From positions 6,121,893 to 6,185,892 of the forward strand of contig JABACO010000006.1 of assembly GCA_013339895.1 (NCBI GenBank): a stretch of 64,000 bases of DNA, read 5' to 3'. Shown in pieces: positions 10,151 through 23,100 of the stretch. The translations under genes and the position numbers were made by a program. Under the pieces are notes generated by a model that saw only the letters and a program-made list of their open reading frames with translations, made no database searches and was not told where the DNA came from. Source of the DNA: Ephydatia muelleri (taxonomy: Eukaryota; Porifera; Demospongiae; Spongillida; Spongillidae). The stretch's first letter is position 1. Every line of letters starts with the position of its first letter.

Positions 10151-10570
10151 AGGCATACATCAGCGTCATCCCCTTACTGGGTAATTGTCTGTTTGCAGCA
10201 GTGCAAAGAGGTGCACAGAACCCTTTCCAACATTATTGTACATCATAAGTCATTGGAAAGAGGTGTTGTCGTCGTCATGGTAATAGTGCTAACGACAAAG
10301 GTCTAACCCTTCATATGTATATCCGCCGTCCGCCTGATTGGACAGAGGCTGTTTGCGATGACGTCGCTTCTTCGACGCCATGCTCTTGAAGAAGTAGTCT
10401 GGGGACCCGGTGACGTCCAATCGATCACCAAGACTTGTATACTTTTGACTTGGGAACGAGATAATCTCTCCACAATGTATGCAGGAAACGTGGCAAAGTC
10501 ATAGACAAGCAACCGTAAGGCGTGTGCATGGATAGATAGTTCGTTGTACTTGGATTAGCCACCCAGGTAT
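10151..10570. other. No gene seen
   Basis: A minus-strand frame at 10303-10512 has no recognisable content. It abuts the left end of the Ginger-type element. Confidence 0.4.
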
Positions 10571-13333
10571 GTTCCGCACGGATGCCTAACTTGGCCGGTT
10601 ACGTAACCGGTCGGTCCGATGCATTACCAGTGTGTAATGCCAATGCATTACCATTGTGTCAGGTTACGTAACCGGTCGGCCCGATGCGCAACCAATACCG
10701 GTATACTTTGGTTATTTACGAATGCGTTTTAACAACAATATATATATTTTCAGCATAGAGCTACTTGATTTATTACATAACTACATGTAGTAATACATAC
10801 AAGAATAAAGCACAAAAGTAAAAAAATAAATAAACAGGTTGCACAACATAGTTGGTACATAATAATGATAAATGATTAATTCAATGCAATCAGTGCAATG
10901 ATTATTAATACAAAATAGCAATATAAAGTCAAGTACATGAAAAGCACCACCACCACTCGTCTTCAGAAGGAAACCTGAGTAGATCAGCACATTTTTAATG
11001 GTACCATCTTCAACATGTGCCACATTGCACCATATCTCCGTACGTATCCGGCATCATACAGCTGCAGAAGACAGCTACTTTCACTTCAAAATAACTCTCT
11101 GCTCTTTTTCTTGCCTTCTTATCAACAGTAGGAAATGGTGTTAGTTTTCTTGTTTTGAAACACTGCAGGAGATGGTTTCTCATCTTGCTTTGATCAAATG
11201 TCATGTCTCCCACACAGTGGCCAAGTGCCGCATGAAATGCAAAGGCAATTGCAAATACACCGCAGTCATTGCTACCACATTGCCTTTGGACTTGTGGAAT
11301 ATGCACAACTAAGTAGGCATTTTATTTATCATCGCTTCCTCAATCATTGTTCTGTATACTTGACATAACTGATGAGATGACAAATGGCCATTGTACTTAC
11401 GGCAATCATGCACAGTAACTTTACCACCGAGGCTAGAAGATGTTAATGTGAGTCAGAAACAAGATGTATTTGAATGGCTTCACAATAAATCCGTCAATCT
11501 GCACCAATAATGTACTTTGCCATCCATCAATATGTGAAAATTGACCCTTCAGAATTTCTTGTGCAAGGGACATGTGCTGATCTGTAAGCCACTCTCCAGT
11601 TTCTATGATTTTTCTCATCTCTGCAGTAGCAACTTTACCCTCTTTATTGTCACAAATTGATCCACAGTGGCAATGATTGCTACATTCAATGTTGTTTCTA
11701 CACAACTGCAGCGTTTTGTGTTGCATCTTCCTGACTTGCATGCGCAAGTGCACCTGTTTTTGGTAAAACTATTCCAAGGAGCCTGCAACTTTGCTGCTTC
11801 TCTTAAGGATATTACTGACATTGATCTCCAGCCCTCTATTTCAAATTCAAAGGAACCAGTGAAAATTTCCAGATCCCCAGCACCATAGCAGGTATTCAGC
11901 ACTCCTACTTTACAGCAAAGACGATACATGGTACAAGCTTTGCCCACTATCTCTGCAACGATGCATGGCAAACGTTGTAGGTCAGTGTTCGCTCGATCAA
12001 TGCGTGGTATTCGGACGCTGACATTATCTCCTACTGCAAACTGTTTAATGTGGTGCCCATTGCCGGTGCTTGGAACACTTTTGCCCCATCTTTTCTATAG
12101 CTTTTAAGTATGCAGCATCTGCCTTCTTACGTATTTCCAGATGTTTCTTTTGAGTAGACAGGGATCTAGGCAATAATGACTCTGAATGTGTTTCTTCAAG
12201 CCCAATTGGTTCACTGCTATCCTCTGCATCCTCAGCAAGCTCCTCCTGAGTGTTAGCTGCAATGTTCCCCAATACAGTGACATTTCCCTAAATTGTACAA
12301 AACGAAGATTATGATTATGTGGATCTGTGAGCTGCTGCCTTACTCGTTGCTGCATACTCACTTCAAAATTCAGCAGCTCATTCTTATCTTCTTCATTGTA
12401 TGTTTCCTGCTCGATGTCTTCAGTACTTGATTCATCACTATTGCACTCTTTCTCTTCTTTGACAACTTCATCATCAGTCATGTCACCATCCATTCCATCA
12501 AGTTGTTTTCATCGATTGTACCCTTCAACGGCGGTTCAGGGATTATAATAGACCTTGGGGGCTGGCCAAATACAAGCTCATATATGGCATTGCTTTGGTT
12601 ATTTCATGTACCTGCGTATTCATGGTGTGTAAAAAAAAAAAAAGGTTCTTCTGTACAGTGCAGGTATAAGCAACATTATATTTACACTTACAAACAATAT
12701 GAGGCAGCCACCTTGACCATGGATCGAGGTTTACAAGTTTTCTGCTCTGCTACTTTGGCAGACAGCATCCGCTCTGAAGTGTAATGAGCTTGCTCAACTA
12801 CACCTTGGGATTGTGGGTAGCGAGGCCTTCCACTGACCAGTTGAACTTGCCCTGGCAAATCATTAAGAATCTCTGTGATCAATAGGTCTGAGCGGAGGCT
12901 TTGTAGCTTGTGGCTTGCGCAGATGACAAGCTGAGCACAGCTTGACATACTGCTCAACAACACTTCTTGGCAGGAAGAAGTAGGTACTCTGGACCTAGTG
13001 TCCAAAAAGACCAGCTAACTTTATGCAGTCGCATATGTACGTACCCTGCAAACGTCTTCTTAACACCAGCATGCAAACCGTCACTATTGTGGATTTTCTT
13101 TAAGATGTCCCAGAACTCCTCCACAAATGCCACTCGACGATATCCCTTCATCAATGTTCTATCATTTTGTGACTGCAAGAAGGTAAGCATGCAGTTGTAG
13201 GATTTTTATACAAATGCTACAATGCTATGTAGCCAACTAGCTGCTACAATTGCGAGATTACTTGTGCCCAGCACCATAGGCCGGTTACGTAACGGGCCGT
13301 CCGGTTACGTAACCGGTCGCATCCGTGCGGAAC
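10571..13333 (-). mobile_element. Ginger-type integrase DNA transposon, broken
   Basis: The ends match in inverted orientation: GTTCCGCACGGATGC at 10571 and its complement ending at 13333. Subterminal palindromes CCGGTTACGTAACCGG or near copies occur twice at each end. Minus-strand coding remnants run in this order. First come an integrase zinc-binding segment and the integrase core tail (GRPRYPQSQGVVEQAHYTSE). Next is an acidic linker, then a CXC-type cysteine block (CTCACKSGRCNTKRCSC). Last are a Ulp1-type protease motif (QCGSNDCGVFAIAFAFHAAL) and a PHD-like end. This order resembles Ginger/KRBA2-like transposases. It is broken in several places and part of the catalytic core is not visible. 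No target duplication is clear. It looks old. Confidence 0.75.
10595..10680. repeat. Left subterminal palindromes of the Ginger-type element
   Basis: CCGGTTACGTAACCGG at 10595-10610 and GGTTACGTAACCGG near 10663-10676 are separated by repeats of GATGCATTACCA. Two more copies lie at 13280-13295 and 13301-13316. They are likely transposase binding sites (inference). Confidence 0.7.
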
Positions 13334-13351
13334 TTACACATACTAGTTTTT

Positions 13352-13533
13352 CTCCTTCCTCCTCCCCAGGAAATGATGCAGTCTTAGGGGCAGTCCCCCG
13401 TGATCCCACAGTTGTCTCACCAAGTGGTAGTGTCTCTTATGATGTGGGAGAGACCTTCCCTTGGATGGTCTACTTCTTTGATGGGGAATCAATCTATCAT
13501 GTGGATCAGATTCTGAGGAATACTTTATCATGA
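13352..13533 (+). CDS. Possible terminal exon, unrecognised
   Basis: A strong acceptor (CCTCCTCCCCAG) near 13370 is followed by an open frame starting GNDAVLGAVPRDPTVVSPSG and continuing SVSYDVGETFPWMVYFFDGE, ending at 13533. No family is recognised. It directly follows the right end of the Ginger-type element. Confidence 0.3.
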
Positions 13534-13639
13534 TGTACTGCTTTCATTTTCACTTTCATAAAGTCTTTCCAGAGTCCATAGAGACTACCTCAAAGTATTG
13601 CCTTACCTCCTCCCCAGTCCATTTCCACTCCCCCCAGAA

Positions 13640-15900
13640 GCCCATTGGCCATCCCTCAGGTCCCTAGTCCTCTCCCTACTCTTCTCAGTTCTCTCTGGCA
13701 GAGCATTGGGAGTGTCCACCTCTTTGACAGTGACCAGTCAGACCCCCTCCCTTCATTGTTGAAGAAGGGACTGGGGACCAGCAGTTGGAGCAAAGCAGGC
13801 TCTTGTAAATGTCATGACAACAGTAACCATGGTGACCAAATTCCACCTCCAAACAGCCAAACCCTGCCCCCCCAGACAATGTCTATCTCAGCAATGCCAG
13901 TAACATAGTTGTGTTCTCTGGAGAGTCGTCGATGGGAGGGGCCACAGCCTATAGGAGGAGGCGAGGCATCTAAAGAGTCACGTGAGGGAGTTAGGAGAAG
14001 CCACAGCTATCCTGGAGGGGTCACATGACCTGGAGACACAGCTCCTGAAGGGGAACAGAGGAGGAGTATAGGTGGTTGAGAGAGGAACTGAATATTACCA
14101 GGGCAACAGTAAGTTAGAGCTGTTTTTGTTGATGTGTATGCTTGTGTGTGTATACATGTATGTATGTGTAAAGGAAGTGCTTGATTGAAGTGTGTCATTT
14201 GGTATTGAGAACAGGTGCTTAGATTTGTCATCCCTTCCTTTCACTCACAGCTCTTACACATACCTCATCCACTTGTTAAGCCTACATGTAGTATAATACG
14301 AATGCAGTGGGCCATTATTAGAACACCTTTGCTGCATGGAGTTCTAAAGTGCAATAACTTCATGGAGGCATATCCACACATGGGCTGTTGTGTTGTTTTA
14401 ATCATTCCTTCTTCCATCATCTCCAGCAGCCTGTTCAGTGTGACATTACAATTGACATGCCCACCCAGACAATATGCTCGTAACCAGATGGAAAAGAGAC
14501 TGGGGACCTGGCCCAGTTGGCCACCCTCCAAGCAGAGCACAGCCAGTGTGTGTGTCATCTCTGGAGGGCAGCCAGGAGCTAGCCAGTCTGAGGAAGGGGA
14601 AGCAGCAATTGGAACATGAAGTGGCCACAGGAACACCAGGGGGCTCTGAGGGAATAGGATGCCCTACACACCCGAATGCTTACACACTGCTCAAGGACAA
14701 GATGGTTGGTGAGGGAGAGGAGGGGGAGAAAGACGGCTGAGGAGGAATGTGTGCTTGCCTTCTCTGAGGGATGCTTGAGGTGAAATCACACAAATACCAG
14801 CTCAACTCAGCTGAACAGTCCAAGAAGGTAAGTCTACTTGATTGTATGTGTGCAGTATGTGTGTAGTATGTGTGTATGTGTGTAGATGTACACCATGTGC
14901 ATGTGTGCATATAGACCGCATGTATCTGTAGGTGTACATATGTAAATGGAGTAGTTGGTTTGTTTAGTAGTTCTGGGCATTGATCAGCCACTGAGCATAC
15001 ATTGGTATATAATGTAATGGCCAGGTTACAGTCTTCCAAAGTAAACAGGAAGGGGAGGAGGCTCAGGTGAAGCTTAGATGTCATGTTTAGCTGAGATGCT
15101 CTCGTAGGCTTAAACTCTGAGGTGATTCAACACTGAGTTGTCAAGAATAGACCATGTGCCTTATATATATTTGATTGTTGTATTTACCATTCTGCTTGTA
15201 ATCTTTCTCCTTCTCTCTACTCTCCTTCCCTCTTCTCTTCTTCCCTCTCCTCTCCTTCCCACTCCTCTCCTTCCCTCTCCTCTCCTTCCCTTACCTCCTT
15301 CCCTCTCTCCTTCCCTCTCCTCTCCTTCCCTCTCCTCTCCTTCCCTCTCCTCTCCTTCTCTCTCCTCTCCTTCCCTCTCCTCTCCTTCCATCTCCCTCCT
15401 TCCCTCTCCTCTCCTTCAGTCACCTCTCCTTCTCTCACCTCTCCTTCCCTTACCTCTCCTTCCCTTCCCTTTCCTCTCCTTGCCTCTCCTTCCCTTCTTC
15501 CACCCCTCCCCTCTCCAGATGTGTGCAAGAGCAGACAGTCAGGTGGTGGACATGAAAGCTTCCAAATCCTGCCTAGAGAAGCACAGCTTGTTGCCCAGGC
15601 CACTCTGCTGGCGAAGGCTCTGGTGAGCAAGACTAGGGAGTGGGAACTTCTGAAGCTGTCAGCAGCCAACATGAACCCTGAACTGAAGAAGTCCGCAGAG
15701 ATGATCTGAGATCCCGGAGGTCTGGACCACACCCCCACCTATCAGGTGATTTTGTATAGCTGTGTTCTTTCCCACAACCATCAGAAAACAGCCAGTAGGG
15801 ACAAGGAGAAGGTTAAGTACTCTACTGAGCTTCCAGACAGAACTGGTCACAACTAAGAAGCAGCTGCTTGCACTGAAGTAGGAATCGTTGAGATCGGCAC
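13640..15900 (+). pseudogene. Exon-like pieces of an unrecognised, partly coiled-coil gene
   Basis: Several pieces end at acceptor- or donor-like sites. One near 13970-14090 reads HVRELGEATAILEGSHDLET followed by QLLKGN, heptad-like, before a GTAAGT near 14108. One near 14490 reads ETGDLAQLATLQAEHSQ. One near 14780-14827 ends AAGAAG/GTAAGT. One at 15521-15709 reads AQLVAQATLLAKALVSKTRE and then ELLKLSAANMNPELKKS. The pieces change frame and carry stops, so this may be a decayed or mis-assembled coiled-coil gene. No homologue can be named. Confidence 0.3.
15195..15515 (+). repeat. Polypyrimidine minisatellite (CTCTCCTTCC units)
   Basis: About 320 bp of 10- to 15-bp C/T units with almost no purines. 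It could adopt triplex-type structure. Frames in it are spurious. Confidence 0.9.
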
Positions 15901-16763
15901 ATGTTCAGTATTGAAGGGTTGCTCCTCCCCAGGTCCTTCCCTTAAGATATTGTATCTCCCACAAATCCACAGGTTTCTTACCAGTTTCATTTTGGATTGT
16001 TATTTGATATTCATTTGATGTATTAATTATATTATAAATATTGTGACATGCATACAGTACTCAATAGCAGTAGGAATAGAAAAGCCTTGCTTCTTTGCAA
16101 AGGCTACACAACATGCAGTACTTCAATATGGATGACCAAGGAGGTGGTAGTCCTATCCATTACTCTCTCTCTCACAATGATGGTAGCCAGAGTTTCCACA
16201 ACCCATAATGAGTAAATAGGTAGTATGTCCAAGACCAAGAGGATCAGAGTGGCCCAATAATCAAATGGGTAGATTGTATAGTAGATCTATCTCTCTTTGT
16301 GTGAGCATCTATCAATTGTTCGTATTTGTGGGAACCTTAGGCTTTGTCTGCCTTCTCTCCCTTTTTGTCCTGGCATTCTGTTCTGTTCTTCAAATGTAAT
16401 GATAATAATGACAAGCGAGAGGCATTGCAATGTATAATCAATTCCACTACCACCACTCTTGGTGCCAAATCACTAACAAGAAGTGAATGGGTGGTACATG
16501 TACCTTACTGTATATGGTGCAAAAGAAATTCCGTTGACCAGCAGAGATACTGTATAAAACATAGAAAATATCAACTTTCAAAAAACCATAACTTGAGCTC
16601 CATTATTATTTTAATGCTTGCAAACGTGTAATGGGCATAGCACCAATAACAGCTACTGAAAATCATGAATATACATTTAAAGAATGCAGCAACGAATGAA
16701 AAATATAAAAGGTGTGTTCATCGCAACAGATTCCTTCAATTACAGGCAAATAAAAGTACAACT
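15901..16763. other. No gene seen
   Basis: Intergenic space at the 3' side of the death-domain gene. No canonical AATAAA for the minus-strand gene was found in it. Confidence 0.4.
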
Positions 16764-17158
16764 TCAATTAACTGTAAAATTACATGCCTGAGCAGCACAT
16801 GTAGGAATGCATGATGGGTGCTGTGTGGCAGGGGTTGGTTGTGTGGATTTCAAATGTTGGACTTCTAATTCATCTGCCAGAGCCACCTCTCCAATTGCTG
16901 GCTTTCTTAACACCTCAATGATGGTATTCCAGGTGTATGGACTGGGGCCTTGTCGCTCCCATGTAGTGAATACTTGCTCAAATGAATCAACACACGCATG
17001 TGGTTTTCCTGCCATGTCTTCCTTAATGCTGTCAAGAGTGCCACTTGGAAGTCCCAACTGGATGCCAACTGACCTCCACTTGGCAGGGATCTTGGAGGCA
17101 ATATCATTCATCAGGTCCTTTAGACTGCACATAAAGATGGAAGCAGAGGAGCCACCCC
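16764..17158 (-). CDS. Death-domain exon (C terminus)
   Basis: Acceptor TTGATACAG at 17159, stop TGA at 16764-16766. After GGSSASIFMCS the exon carries LKDLMNDIASKIPAKWRSVG, IQLGLPSGTLDSI and TWNTIIEVLRKPAIGEVALA. This is the six-helix death-fold pattern with the usual tryptophans and an L..L/AD..E end. Death domains recruit adaptors through like-like interactions. About 35 residues of proline/cysteine-containing tail follow. Confidence 0.85.
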
Positions 17159-20100
17159 CTGTATCAATAAGAAACCAGGCTGAAGATCACAAATTGGTAC
17201 AACCTTTTATGACTATACTTTTCAAATATTGCAACTCATTATCATTTAGAGATGGCAGCAAAGGGGTATGAAAAGGGGCAATGATAGTGTATCATGATGT
17301 CAACTAAGCATGCACAGTGACCTGCATGCACAACAGTTATACTGACCTTCCAACGTCTCAACGTGGTTTGTCAATCCTGACAATAGCTTGGACGATGGTG
17401 CTGCAAGATAATAAAGTTTTAAAGCACTCAGATGTATTACACTCGCATCCATACATGACTTAAATTAGGGTTTCGAGTATTGTCTTCATCATTTTTAAGA
17501 ACAGAAATAAAATTTAATAATAATAATGAAATAACCTTTCAATTGTGAAACTGTTTGGCCTACTGGATCTGATGGTGATAAGGAAGAAGAGGAAGGAACC
17601 ACAGGAGGATTTACTGTAAAACAATAGACAGGTCAATACTTATAATCACACCTACCAACCTCTCACCTCCAACAAGGTATGGAAGACATGGCTCTATCTT
17701 CATCCACACTTTCATCGCCACATACTTCTCACCATTCACATCAGTAATGTGCTTATCTCCTTCAATAAGGGCCTTCTTTAATGAGGAAAGCTCCACCCCT
17801 TCAGGAAGGGCCTTCTTTAATGGTACCTTTGCATCATCAGAGTGGTCTGAGCTGGCTTCAGATGGGTAGGAGATGAGCTCCAACACCTCTACGTGAGGAC
17901 AGAATTCCTGACAGGCTGTCTTAATGACCGCAAGAACAGCATGAGCAAAGGCTACATACTTATGGCTTTCTCTGTCAGGAGAGAACATTTCCAATGAGAG
18001 GGATTGAAATGTCTCACTCATCTCAACAATGGTGGTCACCCCTGTCTCATTAAGCCATTTTATACCCCTGCTCCACACATCACATTTATAATGGAGATTA
18101 GAGTGTAGGGGTGTGGCCCGGTATGCAGGTAAAGCAAACTCAGAAGGCAGTCTACGAAGAAGGACATGAAGACAGCGTGTGGTGAAGAACTGATCTGGAG
18201 ACTTGACAATCATGGACCAACCAAAACTATTATTGGGAACTGTGGCACTACTTTGCCTCTCAACACTGACGAGGGCTGGAAAGAAGAGGAGGGGACCAAG
18301 GTCTGAGCCGGGAGATCCTTCTGGTGCCATGTTTGTATCAAACTGGGATAACTCTACTGATTGACACAACTCAAAGTGAATCATAAACTGAGTTATCATT
18401 TCAATGTTGTATTCTGGGAAAATTTTCTCAATAACTGCTCTGGGTACTATCCCAGTATTGCTAGCTACATGGATATACTCTTTGAGAGATGGATCAGCAA
18501 ACAAAGCTCCATTGACCTTCTTAAGAATGCTCTCTTTGTGAAGGACTATCCAGCTATTGAGTGGCTTATCAGATGGAATAAAGAGAATCAAACCCTTCTC
18601 TGACAAGGTCTGTAAAATTGGGATAATTTCTGTGCCATAAGGAGGAATGAGTTTATCCTGATCAGCTTCAAGATAAGCAATGAGGTCAGAGAGGGATATG
18701 GCATCCACATCCAGATCAGGTATCCTCTGCTTCAAGAAGGCAAGCATCAAGTGGCACCTTATTGAAATGCGAGGAGACATATGCACTAAATCTTTATTTA
18801 TTCTGCACAGCTCATCCTTAAACTGATCCATCTCTCTACTATATGCGGCCGCAACATTCAAGGCTAAAACCCTTACTAATTTTTGGTGGCTAATGGCCGT
18901 CTCAGCACATGATCGCAGGTGGGTCAATTTCTGAGACAGCTCCCCTGGTGTTAGATGGTCAGCATGTGTGCCCACTACTATCACTGATGACTGCTGGGGA
19001 CACTTGTGGCACACACCATCAATCATTGTGGACCAGTAGTACACCTCCTTAGTCATGACCTTAGGGTCATGCCTTAGGTTCTGCAGGAGGAGAAAGATAG
19101 CTGGACTAGTGAGGGAGATGGCCTCCAGACATGCAGAGTGGCTGGAGAAGTATTGGTGATGTCCGGCCAAGTCATAGACGATCATATTGCTGTAGGGACT
19201 GTCAACTTGATGGGGAATGATCCCAGCAGTGAGAGGTTCTACCTCATCTTGTACTCCAAAGATACGCTACACAAGTAAAAATCCGTAGATTGACTCAATA
19301 ATTGTTTATGGTACATGCACATACATGTCTGTGAGTTAGTGCATGTGCATTTATTTCTCTCTGCATGATTTTAATGATTGCCATTTGAATACAACCGATG
19401 CTAAGTGTTTCGTCAAACTTCGGAATGTTCGGATTTATACATAAATGATAATGATATTAATTGCGATACAATGTAAGTTCTTAAAATTCAAAGACTGATT
19501 CACAATTTCTTATAGTAGACTTCGCTTAATAGCAACTCATAAAGAGAAACGTTCGGTTATTAGCAACAATCCCATGGCTACCAACCACAGCCCATATAGT
19601 TATTAAGTAAAGTGATTAGCAACCTACATGCACTTAGCAACTTTCTAGCTGCTATTATCATGGATGAAACGTTGCTGTACAGAATAAATTGTGAATCGGA
19701 ATAGCCATTATACATCATAGTTCCCATCAACAGCTAAGCATGTACATTCAGTCAGTTGCTTTGTTCCCTTGCATGGATAAAATTGATAAAACTATAATTA
19801 ATTCTGTTGCACAAGAACACAGAACAAATATCGTTTTGTGAACTGGATGTAGTGCAGTTGTTTGGCATCTCTAACTCAGTTGTGTTGAGAATAAAGAAAC
19901 TTCACACAAGATTGTGCTACAAGTACCGATCGCAGCCAAGAGCAGCAGCGCTCTAGAAAAGAGGCAGATGATGGTAAAGCATTGTTTCATTGGCTTGGAG
20001 TGGTAGCTTTTTGTAACGTTATTCATGTCACTGGCTTTGAATTAGATAATTATTTTACGTTGATAAAATGATCCATTTCTGAGTACTGGAAACATTCAGA

Positions 20101-23100
20101 TGTAATGAACAGGTTGCTTTAAGTGGAAAGTACTGTATCAACAAACGTATTCATATAAGAATTTCAATAATCAATAGCAGTTTAAAGTTTAATGAAGGCT
20201 TCAAGAAGTCAAATCGTTGGTATGTTGAAAGAAACTAATCATTCATCATTACTAGCATTTGTCAACAAAGCAAGTATCGTGCCATTACTGGCAGAAGAAA
20301 ATTCCATTAAGATGATGCTGTAACTGAGCAAATAAAACAAAGCTGCATTCTGAAATGGATCAGTTGTTTCCCCACCATGCTCATTTCCCACTATCTTATG
20401 ACTGCCAAGTAGTAGACATGTACCAAACTATGTATGACTCACTAGGGTGAATCTCTGCTGACTCAGTTTTTTACTCTTGGTCATACATGAACAATTGAAG
20501 TCTTGGATCATAATTATAATCACCATTTCTGGAATCTTCCCAGTAGTATATTTTCAGTATTGTATGCATCAGTGACTGTACATGTAGGGCTGGTACAACT
20601 ATTCCAATCTATCAGCGCTGAATCTTCATATTCAGCAGCCATAAAACACCATCCCACCACAGGTACACCAACAATCACTGCAAACAGGTACTTTTATACA
20701 GGTGTCCATGAATGAACAGGACAGGTTTAAAGGGTTATGAAGTTTGAATTGTTGATTTGAATTTTGAATAACAGACTGCAAATACAGAAATAATTGTTTT
20801 ACATTATAGTTCCTGACTTTACTACTGAAATATAACAATCCTAATACAGTTCGTTGCAGATTATTATTAACATTATTGTTGCGTGTTAATATTAAAATTT
20901 CGTTTGCACTAATATTATTGGCCAGATCATTGCAATGCATAACCTATTAATAAGCATATTAACTATTATGGGTGCAGATTTATAATGATTAAAACCTGTC
21001 CTGTTCATTTGTGGACATCCCATATACACTCTAAGATGCTTATGCCAACCCTGTGAAAGTGGGTCATGCATCAAGTGCACTTCCTCTTTCATTTTGTGAA
21101 TGTGTGGTCATTGGTCATGCAAATTGCAGCGGAGAAATAGTGTGCCATGTGGGTTGCCTGATGTGCAACTCAGCTGGATTTTTAGGGAAGCACTAGTACA
21201 GGAATAAAACTGTCGCTTGGTGCGCGGTGAACAGAAACCATAACTTTAGAGATATCATTTGGACCGGCAACTTTCCATGGAGCTTGAATCCCACAGGCAT
21301 ATATGTTGCAGAAAGAATAGCCAATGTCTGAGATGCATGCTGTGGAAATATGCATACGTTTATTAGTCAAAGACACCCTATGAACAAAACTTCATGTATT
21401 GGATGGGGTAAGAAAGTATCTACCCTTTGAAGGGCTCATGAAGGCTCCACTCTACACACAGATACTAGTGCCGATAACAATAATGGTCCTAACGCTTGTC
21501 ACAAGTAGCACAAGAGGTTTTCAGTGAAGGAAGACAAATGTGTTTGCAGGTAAGGAAGATGAACTAGTGGAGGACACCAGCAGAGTCAAGATCTGAATCC
21601 AATCTGAAATGTTTGGCAACTGCGACAAGAATACCAAAAAGCAAAACAGGAGTTTATTGATGGGGTAGACAATTTTTTGGATACAGCTACAATAGTAGCA
21701 ATACTAATGACCCATGGTTAAGGTATTGTACCTTTCTTTATTTAGAACTAAATTCGCTGAATTTGTATACAGCAAGCACCACAGTATGTGACGAATCTAA
21801 CGGAGTGCAATTTTACACCAAATTCAATACGACATACAGTGTATTGTTTTATTCATGCCTACTGCAGTACATGTAGAATGAACAGTAGGGACATGAAAAA
21901 GGTTTTATATCGTTTCATTCAAATCCCATGCTTTGACATAGCAAGCATGTACTGTACATTAGCTGCGCTTAAGTGATTGCAAATGCGTTTTATGTTCCTT
22001 GAAAGAAGAAGCCACATATGTTCGTAGTGAAACACGTTCCTACAAATTATTTCGTTCCAATTAACTTCTTCAATTTCCGCCAGTACTTCCAATGTTGTGT
22101 TTGTGTACCTTGACTTGTATGCATTATGGTGTACTCAGTGTGCAAAACAGTAAATTGAATTGTTGCACGCCTCCTAGAGCTACAGTGGGACTAAACACAT
22201 AATCATTTTCGAGCAAGTGCATGCCAGAATGCATGAATCAGATCCAATGTGATATCAATACCCAATTGATGAAACCATATCGCTCATGTGTACTCTCAAT
22301 GTGTTGGCATTTGTATCAAAGCACCTTTTTCACGTCCCCTACTGCGCATGGCATACAGTCATTTCCAAAAATACAACCAATAATTTAAACCAGAATTGTC
22401 TCACAGATATGTACCAGATTATACAAGAATTCTGAAAAGGGTAATAAATTTGGACACATGCTAGATTATAATGAGAACTACATGCATATGTAGCTACCCA
22501 TCGAAATATTCAAACTGACACATTTAGTCATCTCAGGGAAGACCTGTGATATTCTCACCTTTACAAAACGGGTTGTGATTGGCTTTGACATGTTGATGAT
22601 AGCCTTCAATAAAATATGGAAACATTACTTGGCATTGAATCAATCCATATGCATGTACGTATATGCACGCATGATCTCCAAGCCTCCAGTGCAAGGCATA
22701 GATGGGATGCATGCGTAGACACATGTATGGCAATTTATTAACAGATTCGCATGACATCATGCTGTAAAAATAAGTTACCAAAACAAGTACAATGTTAACA
22801 ATTTTACTTCTTGAGATTAGAACAAGTGGTACTAAAAGCAAGGGACAAATTATATTGATGGGGAAGAACTGTTACAGGTTAACCACGTATGCATACATGT
22901 ACATGAGGCATTCTGCAGAATGGCTTGTACAGCACAGTTTGAGGATTGTACACACACTGTACATCAGTGTACACCCAATAAATAAACATCCACATCCATC
23001 AATCACTAGTGTTTCAACATGAACAAAAGTACTATGCATGTGGAATTATTGTGTTTTTGGAGAGTGACTTTCCAGCATCTATGCCTACTTATATGCCCTT

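Noticed and set aside
15138-15738. Frames of 162 and 173 codons on both strands over the polypyrimidine tract
   Set aside because: Driven by the repeat; only the short segment after 15521 has protein-like composition and is listed separately.
18361-18603. 80-codon plus-strand frame inside the Roc/COR exon
   Set aside because: It lies antisense within a 1,600-nt open minus-strand exon with conserved protein content, so it is a shadow.
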